Positions 15,158-25,045 of a DNA stretch of 64,000 bases are shown here, in pieces (within the stretch, counting starts at the first letter, position 1; each line of letters begins with the position of its first letter). The notes below the pieces were generated by a model. The model was not told where the DNA came from. It made no database searches and was given only the letters and a program-made list of their open reading frames with translations. A program made the position numbers and the translations under genes. The stretch is from Carnobacterium sp. CP1 (lineage in GTDB: Bacteria; Bacillota; Bacilli; Lactobacillales; Carnobacteriaceae): contig NZ_CP010796.1 of assembly GCF_001483965.1 (NCBI RefSeq), positions 2,541,519-2,605,518 on the forward strand, given 5' to 3'.

Positions 15158-18133
15158 ATGCCAAAATATGATGGACCAAGTTATCAAAAGGGCCAGAAAC
15201 GGTCACATAAAACCAAGTTTCCTTTCTATCGTGACTCTGAACACGTAGCGAAGAAAGAGAGCCTTTTTACTCGTACAAAAAATAGCCAACTTGAACAACC
15301 CATAAAATTAACCCGCGAACTGCCTACGAAAGGGTCGGAAATGCTTTTTTCTGAGTTGATTAGTCAAAACAATCTAGAACGAAAACAGCGAACGGAAAAA
15401 TCTAAAGTTATCGCTACTCAAAAATCCCAATTAAAAAAAGAAAAAGAAGCTATGGGAAATCGAATAAGAAACCATGAAAAAGCCAAAGAAGCTTTGAAAA
15501 ATGACGATATGCCGTTTCAAACTGGACGGAGTTCGACTCCTTTTAAAGTTCAAAAAATACCTTCGCCTTATTATGGATTTCAAGAGAATGATAAAAAAGA
15601 GAAAAAAAAGATTGATTATAAAAAGATAGCACAAGAATTAAAAAAAGAAGCCAATGAATTTATTTTATTGGTTGATCATTTGTCTGCAAAAATGGAAAGT
15701 TTATTTAAAGAAGAACATGCTGTACCTTTTAGCGCAACGACACCAGAGGAGCCTGTTGTTTTAGAGAATCCGGAAGAAGAAAAACAATCTAGTTCTTTTA
15801 ATCAGCGCAAAAGAACGTTAAGGCGTTCATTAGCAGGAATGATCGAAGAGGATCAAGATACCCGTCTAAATAATGGAAAAAATGTATCAGGGTATTTTAA
15901 TGAAAAAGGTACCGACAATGAAATTGTTATGCCTGAAGAACCCGAAATACTTGTTCCAAATGAAACCTTAAGAGTATCTGAAGAACCTAAAGAAACGGAC
16001 CTTGCCGTTAATTTAGAACCATTGCCGACCTTAGAAAAAGAGTCAGCGATAGAAGAAGCGAATGAATCAATCGAAGAGAGCCAAGAGAATAAAGCTGCGG
16101 TGCCAGACAATGAGATTCAATCAACTGTTATTGATGCAGATGCTTCGCAACCAAAAGAAGACGAAACCAGTGCAGCAATGGATGCAGACTTGTCTGAAAG
16201 CACGGAAGCTTCTTTAGCTGAATCAACAACTGAAGAACTGACAGCTGAAGAAATTGAAATGTTGGAATTTAAAGCAGCAATGAGTCGTCTGCATTATTTA
16301 GATAAACAAACCTTTAAAGAACAAGAACCGGACATTCTTGAAGAAAAGGAACTACCCCAAAAGAAACTAGAGGAACAATTAAACAGAGAGCTTCAAAAAG
16401 AATTGCCGGATCGTCATGGGGATGAAAAAGCAGATCAGACTATCTCGTCAGCAGCACCGATCATCCTAACAGAGAACGGAGCTGAGCTGCCTCATAAGGA
16501 GTCATTAAATGAGGAGCCAGCTACACTTTCAGTATCGGAAACAGCCATGACAGCAGAAAAACCAACGAATGATTTGCCTCATCAAGAAAAAACTTTTGTT
16601 TCTGCGAGAAATGAATTATCAAATGAGAACAACACTCAAACAACTGAAAAAAATGAAAAACAGCCATTAGTTGCCACAGGAAAATTAGAAGAGGAATTAG
16701 AAGAAGAAGTAGAGTTAAGTGCTTACCAGTTTCCTTCATTAGAATTGTTAAATCCACCGGTTGAATTTAAAAGCAATGCTGTGGATGATTGGGTATTAGG
16801 TCAAGCCGAGTTACTAAATGAGACGTTAGATGCATTTAATATCAACGCTCAAGTAGTAGGGTGGACAGTTGGTCCTGCCGTTACCCAATTCGAATTGCAA
16901 CTGGGTCGAGGTGTAAAAGTAAATAAAATCACTAATTTATCCGATGATCTGAAATTGGCTCTAGCAGCGAAAGATATCCGTATCGAAGCTCCTATTCCTG
17001 GGAAAAGTACGGTAGGGGTTGAAATACCAAATAAAAATTCAAGACCTGTTATGCTTTCAGAAGTAATGGCGAGTGAGGAATTCAAAAACAATCCTTCTCC
17101 GTTAACAGTTGCGATCGGTGTCAATTTAGCTGGTGATGCAGTGGTTTCAACGATTGATAAAATGCCGCATGGTTTAATTGCCGGCGCAACAGGATCAGGG
17201 AAAAGTGTATTTATCAACTCTATCTTAGTCAGCTTGTTGTATAAGGCTAAGCCAAGCGAAGTTAAACTGATTTTAATTGATCCGAAAGCTGTTGAGTTAG
17301 CACCTTATAATGCGATACCACATCTTTTGTCACCGGTTATTTCAGAACCTAAAGCAGCGAGTGAAGCATTGAAATGGGCTGTTAATGAAATGGAAGAGCG
17401 GTATCAAAAATTAGCAGCTGCTGGGGTAAGAAACATTCAGCGCTTTAATGAAAAAGCTGAAGAGCATGGAGATTATGGCTTGAGGTTGCCTTACATTGTG
17501 ATTGTTATTGATGAATTAGCCGATTTGATGATGGTTGCAAGCAGCGATGTTCAAGATTCTATTGTGCGTATTACACAAAAAGCACGAGCTGCAGGCATTC
17601 ATCTTTTAGTAGCGACACAACGGCCGAGTGTTGATGTTATTACTGGAACGATTAAAAATAATATTCCTACACGAGTTGCTTTCATGGTTTCTAGTCAAGT
17701 GGATTCCCGTACTATTATGGACAGTGGAGGGGCAGAAAAATTATTAGGACGAGGCGATATGCTATTCTTGGAGAATGGAGCCAGTCAGCCGATCCGAATT
17801 CAAGGGACTTATGTAGAAAAGGAAATTGATTCTATTGTAAAACATGTAAAAGATCAACGGAAAACCAATTATCTTTTTGAACCTGAAACCCTTTTGGCTA
17901 GAGTGGAAGCTGTTGAAAATAAAGATGAATTATTTGGTGAAATTTTGCCGTTTATTATTGATGAAGGTCAAGTCTCAGCGTCTTCTTTACAACGCAAGTT
18001 TAAAATTGGGTTTAATCGAGCATCTAATTTAATTGAATCGCTTGAAAGTGAGAACTTGATTTCTGCTAATAAAGGCTCAAAACCACGTGATGTTTTTATC
18101 ACTAAAGCCGACTATGAAGAAAAATACCTATAA
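15158..18133 (+). CDS. sftA: DNA translocase SftA (soluble FtsK/SpoIIIE family)
   Basis: 991 residues. No N-terminal membrane helices are present. Instead there is a 530-residue basic then very acidic (Glu/Ala/Ser/Thr) low-complexity linker, as in SftA rather than SpoIIIE. The motor domain has Walker A GATGSGKSVF (about residue 677) and Walker B IVIVIDELADLMM (about 780). The C-terminal gamma winged-helix domain contains ASSLQRKFKIGFNRASNLIE and would read oriented DNA motifs. SftA clears chromosomal DNA from the closing septum and helps dimer resolution. Synteny with ytpR and murC matches Bacillus. Confidence 0.93.
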   Translation: MPKYDGPSYQKGQKRSHKTKFPFYRDSEHVAKKESLFTRTKNSQLEQPIKLTRELPTKGSEMLFSELISQNNLERKQRTEKSKVIATQKSQLKKEKEAMGNRIRNHEKAKEALKNDDMPFQTGRSSTPFKVQKIPSPYYGFQENDKKEKKKIDYKKIAQELKKEANEFILLVDHLSAKMESLFKEEHAVPFSATTPEEPVVLENPEEEKQSSSFNQRKRTLRRSLAGMIEEDQDTRLNNGKNVSGYFNEKGTDNEIVMPEEPEILVPNETLRVSEEPKETDLAVNLEPLPTLEKESAIEEANESIEESQENKAAVPDNEIQSTVIDADASQPKEDETSAAMDADLSESTEASLAESTTEELTAEEIEMLEFKAAMSRLHYLDKQTFKEQEPDILEEKELPQKKLEEQLNRELQKELPDRHGDEKADQTISSAAPIILTENGAELPHKESLNEEPATLSVSETAMTAEKPTNDLPHQEKTFVSARNELSNENNTQTTEKNEKQPLVATGKLEEELEEEVELSAYQFPSLELLNPPVEFKSNAVDDWVLGQAELLNETLDAFNINAQVVGWTVGPAVTQFELQLGRGVKVNKITNLSDDLKLALAAKDIRIEAPIPGKSTVGVEIPNKNSRPVMLSEVMASEEFKNNPSPLTVAIGVNLAGDAVVSTIDKMPHGLIAGATGSGKSVFINSILVSLLYKAKPSEVKLILIDPKAVELAPYNAIPHLLSPVISEPKAASEALKWAVNEMEERYQKLAAAGVRNIQRFNEKAEEHGDYGLRLPYIVIVIDELADLMMVASSDVQDSIVRITQKARAAGIHLLVATQRPSVDVITGTIKNNIPTRVAFMVSSQVDSRTIMDSGGAEKLLGRGDMLFLENGASQPIRIQGTYVEKEIDSIVKHVKDQRKTNYLFEPETLLARVEAVENKDELFGEILPFIIDEGQVSASSLQRKFKIGFNRASNLIESLESENLISANKGSKPRDVFITKADYEEKYL

Positions 18134-18141
18134 AACATACT

Positions 18142-18170
18142 AAGCTGAGACATTTGGTCTCAGCTTTTTT
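18142..18170 (+). terminator. Terminator of sftA
   Basis: AAGCTGAGAC stem, ATTTG loop, GTCTCAGCTT and T-run. Confidence 0.85.
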
Positions 18171-18431
18171 GGTATTGGTAAGCCAAATAAAGGTATTTAT
18201 CTTCTACGATTTTGAAATTCCGGCAGAAATTTCATTTCCCCTAAGAATTCCCAACACGATTTGTCTATGAATCTTTTTTTATACCGCTAACTTTATTAGT
18301 ATTAAGTATCCATTAGTCTATTTAGATGAGAAATTGGTTTCATTTATTACATGTATTCGCTGCCAATATTTGGTTTAAATTAAGATTCAAGCAGAAGCTT
18401 ATTATTGGTAGGCTAAAAAAAAAAATCATGG
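18171..18431. other. Non-coding gap between sftA and murC
   Basis: AT-rich sequence with no convincing gene. There is a weak hairpin (GAAATT/AATTTC near 18210) and a poly-T stretch near 18275, then the promoter at 18429. Confidence 0.5.
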
Positions 18432-18437
18432 TATACT
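18429..18437 (+). promoter_or_regulatory. Extended -10 promoter upstream of small ORF and murC
   Basis: TGGTATACT (TGn plus TATACT) directly after an A11 tract. No fitting -35 is present, as is common for extended -10 promoters. Confidence 0.5.
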
Positions 18438-18467
18438 GTATTCGTTGTATTTTGCAAAGGATATTTT

Positions 18468-18629
18468 TTGAAAAAAACAATTAACAAAGCAATGAATTTA
18501 ATTGATTCCCGCCTTAAGCAGATGGTGCTGATAGGACAAAAGATTTTTTTGAAACCCATTCAGTCATCAAAAAGAAACAAAACAAGCTTTAGAGCAGGGT
18601 TACTTAGTCTAATAACAAACAAAATGTAG
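18468..18629 (+). CDS. Putative 53-residue basic peptide in the murC leader
   Basis: A TTG start at 18468 lies seven bases after AAAGG and about 30 bases after an extended -10. It opens a 53-codon frame beginning MKKTINKAMNLIDSRLKQMV and ending in a TAG 24 bases before murC. The product is strongly basic with an amphipathic pattern. I do not recognise it. It could be chance; the promoter, ribosome-binding site and placement just before murC are the only support. Confidence 0.3.
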   Translation: MKKTINKAMNLIDSRLKQMVLIGQKIFLKPIQSSKRNKTSFRAGLLSLITNKM

Positions 18630-18653
18630 CTAAATAATGGAGGCTTTATAAAA

Positions 18654-19982
18654 ATGAATAATGAAACAATCTATCATTTCGTTGGGATTAAAGGTTCAGG
18701 CATGAGTGCATTAGCTTTGATCCTTCATGATAAAGGTTTTAAGGTCCAAGGTTCTGATGTAGACAAGTACTTCTTTACACAAAAAAACATTGAAGAAGCC
18801 GGTATTCCTATTCTGGCTTTTGATAAAAAAAATATTCGTAATGGCTTGACCATTATCGCCGGAAATGCTTTTCCGGATTCACATGAAGAAATTGTTGCTG
18901 CTAAAGAACTGGGATTATCAGTAATACGTTACCAGGATTTCCTTGGTGATTTACTGAAACACTATACTAGTATCACGATTACAGGTTCACATGGAAAAAC
19001 GAGTACGACAGGACTTCTGGCTCATGTCATGAGTACAATTGTAGATACGAGTTATTTGATCGGCGATGGTACCGGGCATGGTGTTCCCGATGCAGATTTC
19101 TTTGTACTGGAAGCGTGCGAATACCGTCGTCATTTCTTAGCGTATCATCCTGATTATGCTATTATTACCAACATTGATTACGATCATCCAGATTATTTTA
19201 CTAGTTTGGAAGATGTAGTGGACGCCTTTAGTGTGATGGCTCAACAGGTTCAAAAAGCCATTATTGCTTGTGGAGATGACGAGCAATTGGTGAAATTGCA
19301 TGCGAATGTTCCTGTTGTGTATTATGGTTTCGGAGATCACAACGATTTCCAAGCTAAAAACTTGAGTCGTTCAATCACCGGTTCAAGTTTTGACGTTTAC
19401 ATTAGAAATGAATTTTATGGCCACTTTGTAATTCCAACATATGGCAAACACAACATTCTAAATGCTTTAGCGGTCATTGCCATCTGTCATTATGAAAATA
19501 TTGATAAAGACAAAGTGGCAGCTAATCTTAGAACATTTGCTGGTGTTAAACGCCGTTTCAGTGAAAAATTGATGGCAGATATGGTCATTATTGATGATTA
19601 TGCTCATCATCCTTCAGAAATACGGGCAACTATTGATGCTGCTCGACAAAAGTATCCTGATAAAGAAATCATTGCAATTTTCCAACCACATACGTTCACT
19701 CGGACTGTAGCTATGTTAAGTGAATTTGCAGAAGCTCTTAATTTAGCCGATTCGGTTTATCTATGTGATATCTTTGGTTCAGCACGTGAGCAACAAGGTG
19801 ATGTAACAATCGAAGACCTAGCTGAAAAAATCGATACAGGTGCTTTGATCTTGAAAGAAGAGAACATGTCACCTTTATTGGAACACCACGATGCAGTTGC
19901 TATTTTTATGGGTGCAGGAGATGTTCAAAAATTCGAATTGGCTTATGAAACCTTATTAAGCCGTTCCACATTAAGCAAATAA
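18654..19982 (+). CDS. murC: UDP-N-acetylmuramate--L-alanine ligase MurC
   Basis: 442-residue Mur ligase. The N-terminal Rossmann-like motif is [16 protein letters not shown], the ATP loop is [16 protein letters not shown] (about residue 108), and later come [14 protein letters not shown] and FQPHTFTRT. It adds the first alanine to UDP-MurNAc in cytoplasmic peptidoglycan synthesis. The TGGAGG site at 18639-18644 sets the start. Location after sftA matches Bacillus. The gap upstream is about 520 bases and holds its own promoter. Confidence 0.97.
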   Translation: MNNETIYHFVGIKGSGMSALALILHDKGFKVQGSDVDKYFFTQKNIEEAGIPILAFDKKNIRNGLTIIAGNAFPDSHEEIVAAKELGLSVIRYQDFLGDLLKHYTSITITGSHGKTSTTGLLAHVMSTIVDTSYLIGDGTGHGVPDADFFVLEACEYRRHFLAYHPDYAIITNIDYDHPDYFTSLEDVVDAFSVMAQQVQKAIIACGDDEQLVKLHANVPVVYYGFGDHNDFQAKNLSRSITGSSFDVYIRNEFYGHFVIPTYGKHNILNALAVIAICHYENIDKDKVAANLRTFAGVKRRFSEKLMADMVIIDDYAHHPSEIRATIDAARQKYPDKEIIAIFQPHTFTRTVAMLSEFAEALNLADSVYLCDIFGSAREQQGDVTIEDLAEKIDTGALILKEENMSPLLEHHDAVAIFMGAGDVQKFELAYETLLSRSTLSK

Positions 19983-19994
19983 ATAACAAAATGG

Positions 19995-20039
19995 AGACTG
20001 GGGGAAAAAGTGGCAAAGACACTTTTTCCCCCAGTCTTT
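19995..20039 (+). terminator. Terminator of murC
   Basis: A perfect 18-base inverted repeat (AGACTGGGGGAAAAAGTG and its complement) around a seven-base loop. Only a short T-run follows. Confidence 0.7.
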
Positions 20040-20187
20040 GTGAGTCTAGTCGTCTTTTACCAGATTCGCTATCTAAAGGTTTTTTTGGTAAAATATTAAT
20101 GAAGAAAAGGGGCATATCGATCGGTTCATTTCATAAGATGAACGGGAGAAATAATCCTTATAGAACTGAAAACAAAGGAGCTTTTTT

Positions 20188-22848
20188 ATGACTCAAAAAA
20201 ATAAATTATTATTAATCGATGGGAATAGTGTTGCATTCCGAGCTTTTTTTGCTTTGCACCAGCAGCTTGAACGGTTTAAAAATAAAAGTGGTTTACACAC
20301 GAATGCTCTTTATGGGTTTCATAGTATGATCGAAAATGTCTTGACTAAAGAAAAGCCTACTCATGTTTTAGTTGCTTTCGATGCCGGAAAAACGACGTTT
20401 AGAAATGCTTTTTTTGAAGAGTATAAAGGCGGAAGATCAAAAACACCGAGTGAATTTTCGGAACAAATGCCTTATTTGCGCGAGTTGTTAAATGGCTTCG
20501 GTATCAAGCATTATGAATTAGACAATTATGAAGCGGACGATATTATAGGAACCTTGTCAGCACAAGCAAATCCTGCTGAATTTGATGTGGTCGTCGTTTC
20601 GGGCGACCGAGATCTCACACAACTAGCTAAAGAAAATGTACGGGTGGATATCACTGTCAAAGGCGTTAGCGAACTGAAAGAATACACCGTTGAGTCTATT
20701 CAAGCAGAGATGGGAATTTCCCCGATGCAAATTATTGACATGAAGGGTCTCGCTGGGGACGCTTCGGATAATATACCAGGGGTAACTAAAATCGGTGAAA
20801 AAACAGCGTTAAAATTATTAAAAGAATACGGCTCAGTTGAAAATATTTACAATCACGTTAACGAGATGAAGAAAAGCAAAATGAAAGAAAATTTGATCAA
20901 TGAAAAAGAAACGGCGTTCTTAAGCAAACGCTTAGCCACCATTGATCAAGATTCGCCTATCACCATTAAGATAGAAGATCTAGCTTATACCGGACCAAAT
21001 ACGGAAAAATTGATTGATTTTTATAAAGAAATGGATTTCAAAACACATTTAAGCCGATTAGATACAACAGAACATGATGCTGAAAACGAAGCTAACCGCG
21101 AAGCAATCGTCTATGAAACTGTAACGGAAATTTCACCAGAGATGTTCAGCGATAAAATGGCTCTCTATGTTGAAATGCTGACCGACAATTACCATACAGC
21201 GGATATCGTTAGTATCAGTTGGGGAAATGTTGATCATATCTATGTTGGGGAACCGGAATTGGTCTTAAATTCAAAAGATTTTCAAGATTGGGCTAAAAAT
21301 CCGAAGTTTAGCAAACAAGTTTTCGATGCTAAACGTACTTTTGTGGTATTGAAACGGTATGGTATCGATGTTGAAAATATACAATTCGATATTTTGCTGG
21401 CTTCTTATATATTGAATACTAAAGACAATAGCAAAGATTTATCAGAAGTAGCAACAGAACATCATTACTTTGAAGTAGCTTCGGACGAAAGTGTCTATGG
21501 TAAAGGGGCTAAAATTCATCTGCCGGAAGATCCGGCGGTGATGCAAGATCATTTAGCGCGGAAAGTCAAAGCAATTTTAGTTTTAAGTGCTCAACTTGAA
21601 CAGCATTTAGCTGAAAACAACCAAAGCGAATTGTTTTACGATATGGAATTACCGTTGGCGATGGTTTTAGCAGAGATGGAAATCACAGGAATAAAGGTGG
21701 ATGCTCAACGATTGCGAGAAATGAAAGTTGAGTTTGCAGAGCGTTTGTTAGCTATTGAAAAGCGAGTTTACGAGCAAGCGGGAGAAGAATTTAATTTGAA
21801 TTCGCCTAAGCAGCTAGGCGTCATCTTGTTTGAAAAAATGGGTTATCCAGTTATCAAAAAAACTAAAACAGGGTATTCAACAGCTGTAGACGTTCTTGAA
21901 CAACTACGAGACCAAGCACCCATCGTGGCAGATATTTTAGAATACCGTCAAATCGCTAAACTTCAGTCAACGTATATTGAAGGTTTATTAAAAGTCATCC
22001 ATGGACACAATGGTAAGATCCATACACGGTACATGCAAACTATTGCACAAACAGGGCGTTTAAGTTCTATTGATCCAAATCTGCAAAATATACCTATTCG
22101 TTTAGAAGAAGGACGAAAGATCAGACAAGCTTTTGTTCCCAGCCATAAAGGGTGGAAAATATTTGCTTCTGACTATTCGCAAATTGAATTACGCGTTCTG
22201 GCGCATATTTCTGATGACGAACATTTAAAAGCTGCCTTTATTGAAGGTCAAGATATCCATGCCAGTACAGCCATGCGTGTTTTTGGAATTGAAAAGCAAG
22301 AAGATGTGTCTTCTGAGATGCGCCGTCGTGCTAAAGCAGTTAACTTTGGCATTGTATACGGCATTAGTGATTATGGTTTATCAAAAAATTTAGAAATCAG
22401 CCGTAAAGAAGCTCAGAACTTTATAGATACGTATTTTATTAAATACCCAGGGGTTAAAACCTATATGGAAGAAATCGTTCGTGAAGCCAAAGATAAAGAG
22501 TACGTTGAAACACTTTTCCATCGACGTCGTTATTTACCAGATATCAATTCACGTAATTTTAATTTACGTTCATTTGCTGAACGCACAGCAATGAACACTC
22601 CAATTCAAGGCAGTGCTGCAGATATCATTAAAGTGGCAATGATTGAAATGGATAAGCGGTTGAAAGAAGAAAAATTAGAAGCAACAATGTTATTGCAAGT
22701 ACACGATGAGCTGATTTTTGAAGCGCCTGAAGCTGAAATTCCAATCCTTGAGAAATTGGTTGCTGAAGTGATGGAAAATGCAGTAGATTTGAATGTACCG
22801 TTAAAGGTAGAAAGCGACAGCGGCGACAATTGGTACGAAGCGAAATAA
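20188..22848 (+). CDS. polA: DNA polymerase I
   Basis: 886 residues. The 5' nuclease domain (LLIDGNSVAFRAFFAL, GDASDNIPGV) comes first, then a central domain and the polymerase. Polymerase motif A is DYSQIELRVLAHIS, motif B RRRAKAVNFGIVYGISDYG and motif C VHDEL. The middle domain reads ALYVEMLTDNY where proofreading enzymes have DTETxS, so the metal ligands of the 3'-5' exonuclease are absent, as in other Bacilli. Fills gaps in Okazaki processing and repair. Followed by mutM and coaE in the conserved order. Confidence 0.97.
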   Translation: MTQKNKLLLIDGNSVAFRAFFALHQQLERFKNKSGLHTNALYGFHSMIENVLTKEKPTHVLVAFDAGKTTFRNAFFEEYKGGRSKTPSEFSEQMPYLRELLNGFGIKHYELDNYEADDIIGTLSAQANPAEFDVVVVSGDRDLTQLAKENVRVDITVKGVSELKEYTVESIQAEMGISPMQIIDMKGLAGDASDNIPGVTKIGEKTALKLLKEYGSVENIYNHVNEMKKSKMKENLINEKETAFLSKRLATIDQDSPITIKIEDLAYTGPNTEKLIDFYKEMDFKTHLSRLDTTEHDAENEANREAIVYETVTEISPEMFSDKMALYVEMLTDNYHTADIVSISWGNVDHIYVGEPELVLNSKDFQDWAKNPKFSKQVFDAKRTFVVLKRYGIDVENIQFDILLASYILNTKDNSKDLSEVATEHHYFEVASDESVYGKGAKIHLPEDPAVMQDHLARKVKAILVLSAQLEQHLAENNQSELFYDMELPLAMVLAEMEITGIKVDAQRLREMKVEFAERLLAIEKRVYEQAGEEFNLNSPKQLGVILFEKMGYPVIKKTKTGYSTAVDVLEQLRDQAPIVADILEYRQIAKLQSTYIEGLLKVIHGHNGKIHTRYMQTIAQTGRLSSIDPNLQNIPIRLEEGRKIRQAFVPSHKGWKIFASDYSQIELRVLAHISDDEHLKAAFIEGQDIHASTAMRVFGIEKQEDVSSEMRRRAKAVNFGIVYGISDYGLSKNLEISRKEAQNFIDTYFIKYPGVKTYMEEIVREAKDKEYVETLFHRRRYLPDINSRNFNLRSFAERTAMNTPIQGSAADIIKVAMIEMDKRLKEEKLEATMLLQVHDELIFEAPEAEIPILEKLVAEVMENAVDLNVPLKVESDSGDNWYEAK

Positions 22849-22881
22849 AACAAGCTAGGATGAAAAGGAGTTGCTAAAAGA

Positions 22882-23706
22882 TTGCCAGAATTACCAGAAG
22901 TGGAAACGGTCAGAAAAGGTTTGGCCCAACTTGTCGAAGGCAGGACCATTGTAGGGGTTGATGTATATTGGGACCGGATTATTTCTGGACCCATTCACAG
23001 TGAAGAATTTGCAAACCAGCTGATTGGAGAAAAGTTGGTTGGTTTCGAACGAAGAGGGAAATACTTGATTTTTCTCTTCACTCACTGGGCGATGGTATCC
23101 CATTTACGGATGGAAGGGAAATACGAAGTAGAAGCGAAAGAAACTCCGCTAAAGAAACACACTCATGTGGTCTTTCATTTAGATGATGGCTGGGACCTGC
23201 GTTACCTGGATGTTCGGAAATTTGGCCGAATGACTCTTGTTCCATTAGGAGAACAAGAAAGTGTTGCTGGTTTGAAAACATTAGGTCCTGAGCCTGTACC
23301 AGAAACGTTTAAGCTTGCTTCTTTTCAAAAAACACTCAAACAAAAAACGCGGGCAATCAAGCCTTTGTTGTTAGACCAAAAAGTTGTAGCAGGGTTAGGA
23401 AATATCTACGTAGACGAAGCCCTTTTTAAAGCTAAAATCCACCCGCTAAGACCGGCTAATACCTTAAAACTATCAGAAACCAAACGCCTCCACGAAGCAA
23501 TCATACAAGTGCTAGGGGAAGCTGTGGAAGCTGGCGGGACTACTATTAGAACTTATAAAAATGCTCTAGGAGAAGCCGGTAGTTTCCAAGTGAAGCTGCA
23601 TGTTTACGGAAAGACAAATGAACCCTGCATTTACTGTGGAACACCTATTCAAAAGTTGAAAGTGGCTCAAAGAGGCACCCACATTTGCCCGAGCTGTCAA
23701 AAGTAA
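22882..23706 (+). CDS. mutM: Formamidopyrimidine-DNA glycosylase MutM (Fpg)
   Basis: 274 residues starting PELPEVETVR after the initiator; the N-terminal proline is the catalytic nucleophile and the next Glu is essential. It removes 8-oxoguanine and formamidopyrimidines and nicks the abasic site. The C-terminal zinc finger C-x2-C-x16-C-x2-C is intact (CIYCGTP...CPSC). The start codon is TTG, set by AAGGAG 10 bases upstream. Lies 33 bases after polA. Confidence 0.96.
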   Translation: MPELPEVETVRKGLAQLVEGRTIVGVDVYWDRIISGPIHSEEFANQLIGEKLVGFERRGKYLIFLFTHWAMVSHLRMEGKYEVEAKETPLKKHTHVVFHLDDGWDLRYLDVRKFGRMTLVPLGEQESVAGLKTLGPEPVPETFKLASFQKTLKQKTRAIKPLLLDQKVVAGLGNIYVDEALFKAKIHPLRPANTLKLSETKRLHEAIIQVLGEAVEAGGTTIRTYKNALGEAGSFQVKLHVYGKTNEPCIYCGTPIQKLKVAQRGTHICPSCQK

Positions 23707-23750
23707 CAGGAGACAAAGCGGATTACAGGATGAAAAAAGAGGTGAAGCAG

Positions 23751-24365
23751 ATGACATTTGTTTTAGGATTAACAGGAGGCATTGCCACGGGGAAAACAAC
23801 TGTTAGCGAAATTTTTAAAGAAAAAGGTATACCAGTTGTAGATGCAGATATTGGAGCACGAGTAGTGGTTGAGCCAGGAACAGATGGTTTAAAAGATATT
23901 CAAGAGCATTTTGGTGAGGAAGTGCTTCGACCGGATGGTTCTTTAGACCGTAAAGCATTAGGAACGATTGTTTTTGCAGACAGCCAACAACGAGAAACGC
24001 TAAACTTGCTTTTAGGAAAACACATCCGTAGATGGATCAGAGAACAAAAAACGCATTATTTATTAACAAATCCGCCGCTGATCATCTTAGATATTCCTTT
24101 ATTGTTTGAAAGCAATTATTCAACAGAAGTGGATCAAGTTATGGTAGTTGCCTTATCAGAAAAGACACAACTTACCAGACTGATGGAGCGGGATACTTTG
24201 ACGCGTGAAACAGCTGAACAGAGGATCGCTGCCCAATTGCCTATTGCTGAAAAAATAAAAAGAGCGGATGTAGTGATCGATAATAATGGCACACGTCAAG
24301 AAACTAAAAAACAAGTAATGGAATGGTTGGATCATTTTTTTGAAGAAACCGCTGCTCTAAATTAA
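23751..24365 (+). CDS. coaE: Dephospho-CoA kinase
   Basis: 204 residues with the P-loop GLTGGIATGKTTV and the later DIPLLFESNY segment. It phosphorylates dephospho-CoA in the last step of coenzyme A synthesis. The start at 23751 is preferred because it follows AGAGGTGA and gives the normal N-terminus. An in-frame ATG at 23730 would add seven residues. A strong terminator follows, closing the polA-mutM-coaE unit. Confidence 0.95.
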   Translation: MTFVLGLTGGIATGKTTVSEIFKEKGIPVVDADIGARVVVEPGTDGLKDIQEHFGEEVLRPDGSLDRKALGTIVFADSQQRETLNLLLGKHIRRWIREQKTHYLLTNPPLIILDIPLLFESNYSTEVDQVMVVALSEKTQLTRLMERDTLTRETAEQRIAAQLPIAEKIKRADVVIDNNGTRQETKKQVMEWLDHFFEETAALN

Positions 24366-24383
24366 CTAAAAGATTTTTAGATG

Positions 24384-24416
24384 AAAGAATGAGTGTAAAG
24401 TAGACTCATTCTTTTT
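24384..24416 (+). terminator. Terminator of polA-mutM-coaE
   Basis: AAAGAATGAGT pairs exactly with ACTCATTCTTT around a nine-base loop, then T-run. Confidence 0.85.
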
Positions 24417-24478
24417 ATCGTATCAAGAACCATCCGTATTAGCGGGGCTTTTCTGGTGTTTCACCTCGGTACTACCTG

Positions 24479-24487
24479 TGGTATAAT
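24479..24487 (+). promoter_or_regulatory. Extended -10 promoter of nrdR-dnaB-dnaI
   Basis: TGGTATAAT, with a second TATAAT ten bases downstream. The -35 (TTTCAC) is poor. The nrdR start follows about 65 bases later. Confidence 0.55.
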
Positions 24488-24552
24488 AGGGTATAATCGT
24501 GGCGAGTGTAATAAAAAAATGCGAGAAATCATAAAAAAAAGGATGATGAATA

Positions 24553-25020
24553 GTGCAATGTCCTCGTTGTCAAAATAATGGTTCTAGAGTTGTCGATAGC
24601 CGTCCTGCAGATGATGGACGTGCTATTCGCAGAAGAAGAGAATGTGAAGCATGTAGTTTCCGATTTACAACGTTTGAACGAGTAGAGCAAGCACCATTAC
24701 TGGTGATAAAGAAAAATGGCACACGCGAAGAATTTAACCGTGAAAAGATTTTGCGGGGCATCATTCGCTCTTGTGAAAAAAGACCCGTTGCAGTGGAACA
24801 AGTTGAGAAAATAGTTGACGACGTTGAAAATAAAATCCGCAGTTTAGGAGAAAATGAAATTTCATCCGCTATTATTGGAGAATACATCATGGAAAAACTA
24901 GCAGAAGTTGATGATGTTGCTTATATTCGTTTTGCAAGTGTGTACCGACAATTCAAAGATATGAGCGTTTTCTTAAAAGAACTGCAAGAATTTGAAAAAA
25001 AGAAATCAGAAAAGAATTAA
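24553..25020 (+). CDS. nrdR: Transcriptional repressor NrdR
   Basis: 155 residues. The N-terminal zinc ribbon has two pairs of cysteines (CPRC and CEAC), and an ATP-cone domain follows ([21 protein letters not shown]). NrdR represses ribonucleotide reductase genes when dATP is bound. The start is GTG, after AAAAGGATG. It is the first gene of nrdR-dnaB-dnaI, the usual Bacilli arrangement. Confidence 0.96.
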   Translation: MQCPRCQNNGSRVVDSRPADDGRAIRRRRECEACSFRFTTFERVEQAPLLVIKKNGTREEFNREKILRGIIRSCEKRPVAVEQVEKIVDDVENKIRSLGENEISSAIIGEYIMEKLAEVDDVAYIRFASVYRQFKDMSVFLKELQEFEKKKSEKN

Positions 25021-25045
25021 TGGAATCAGAAAGGTGTGACGGCAT

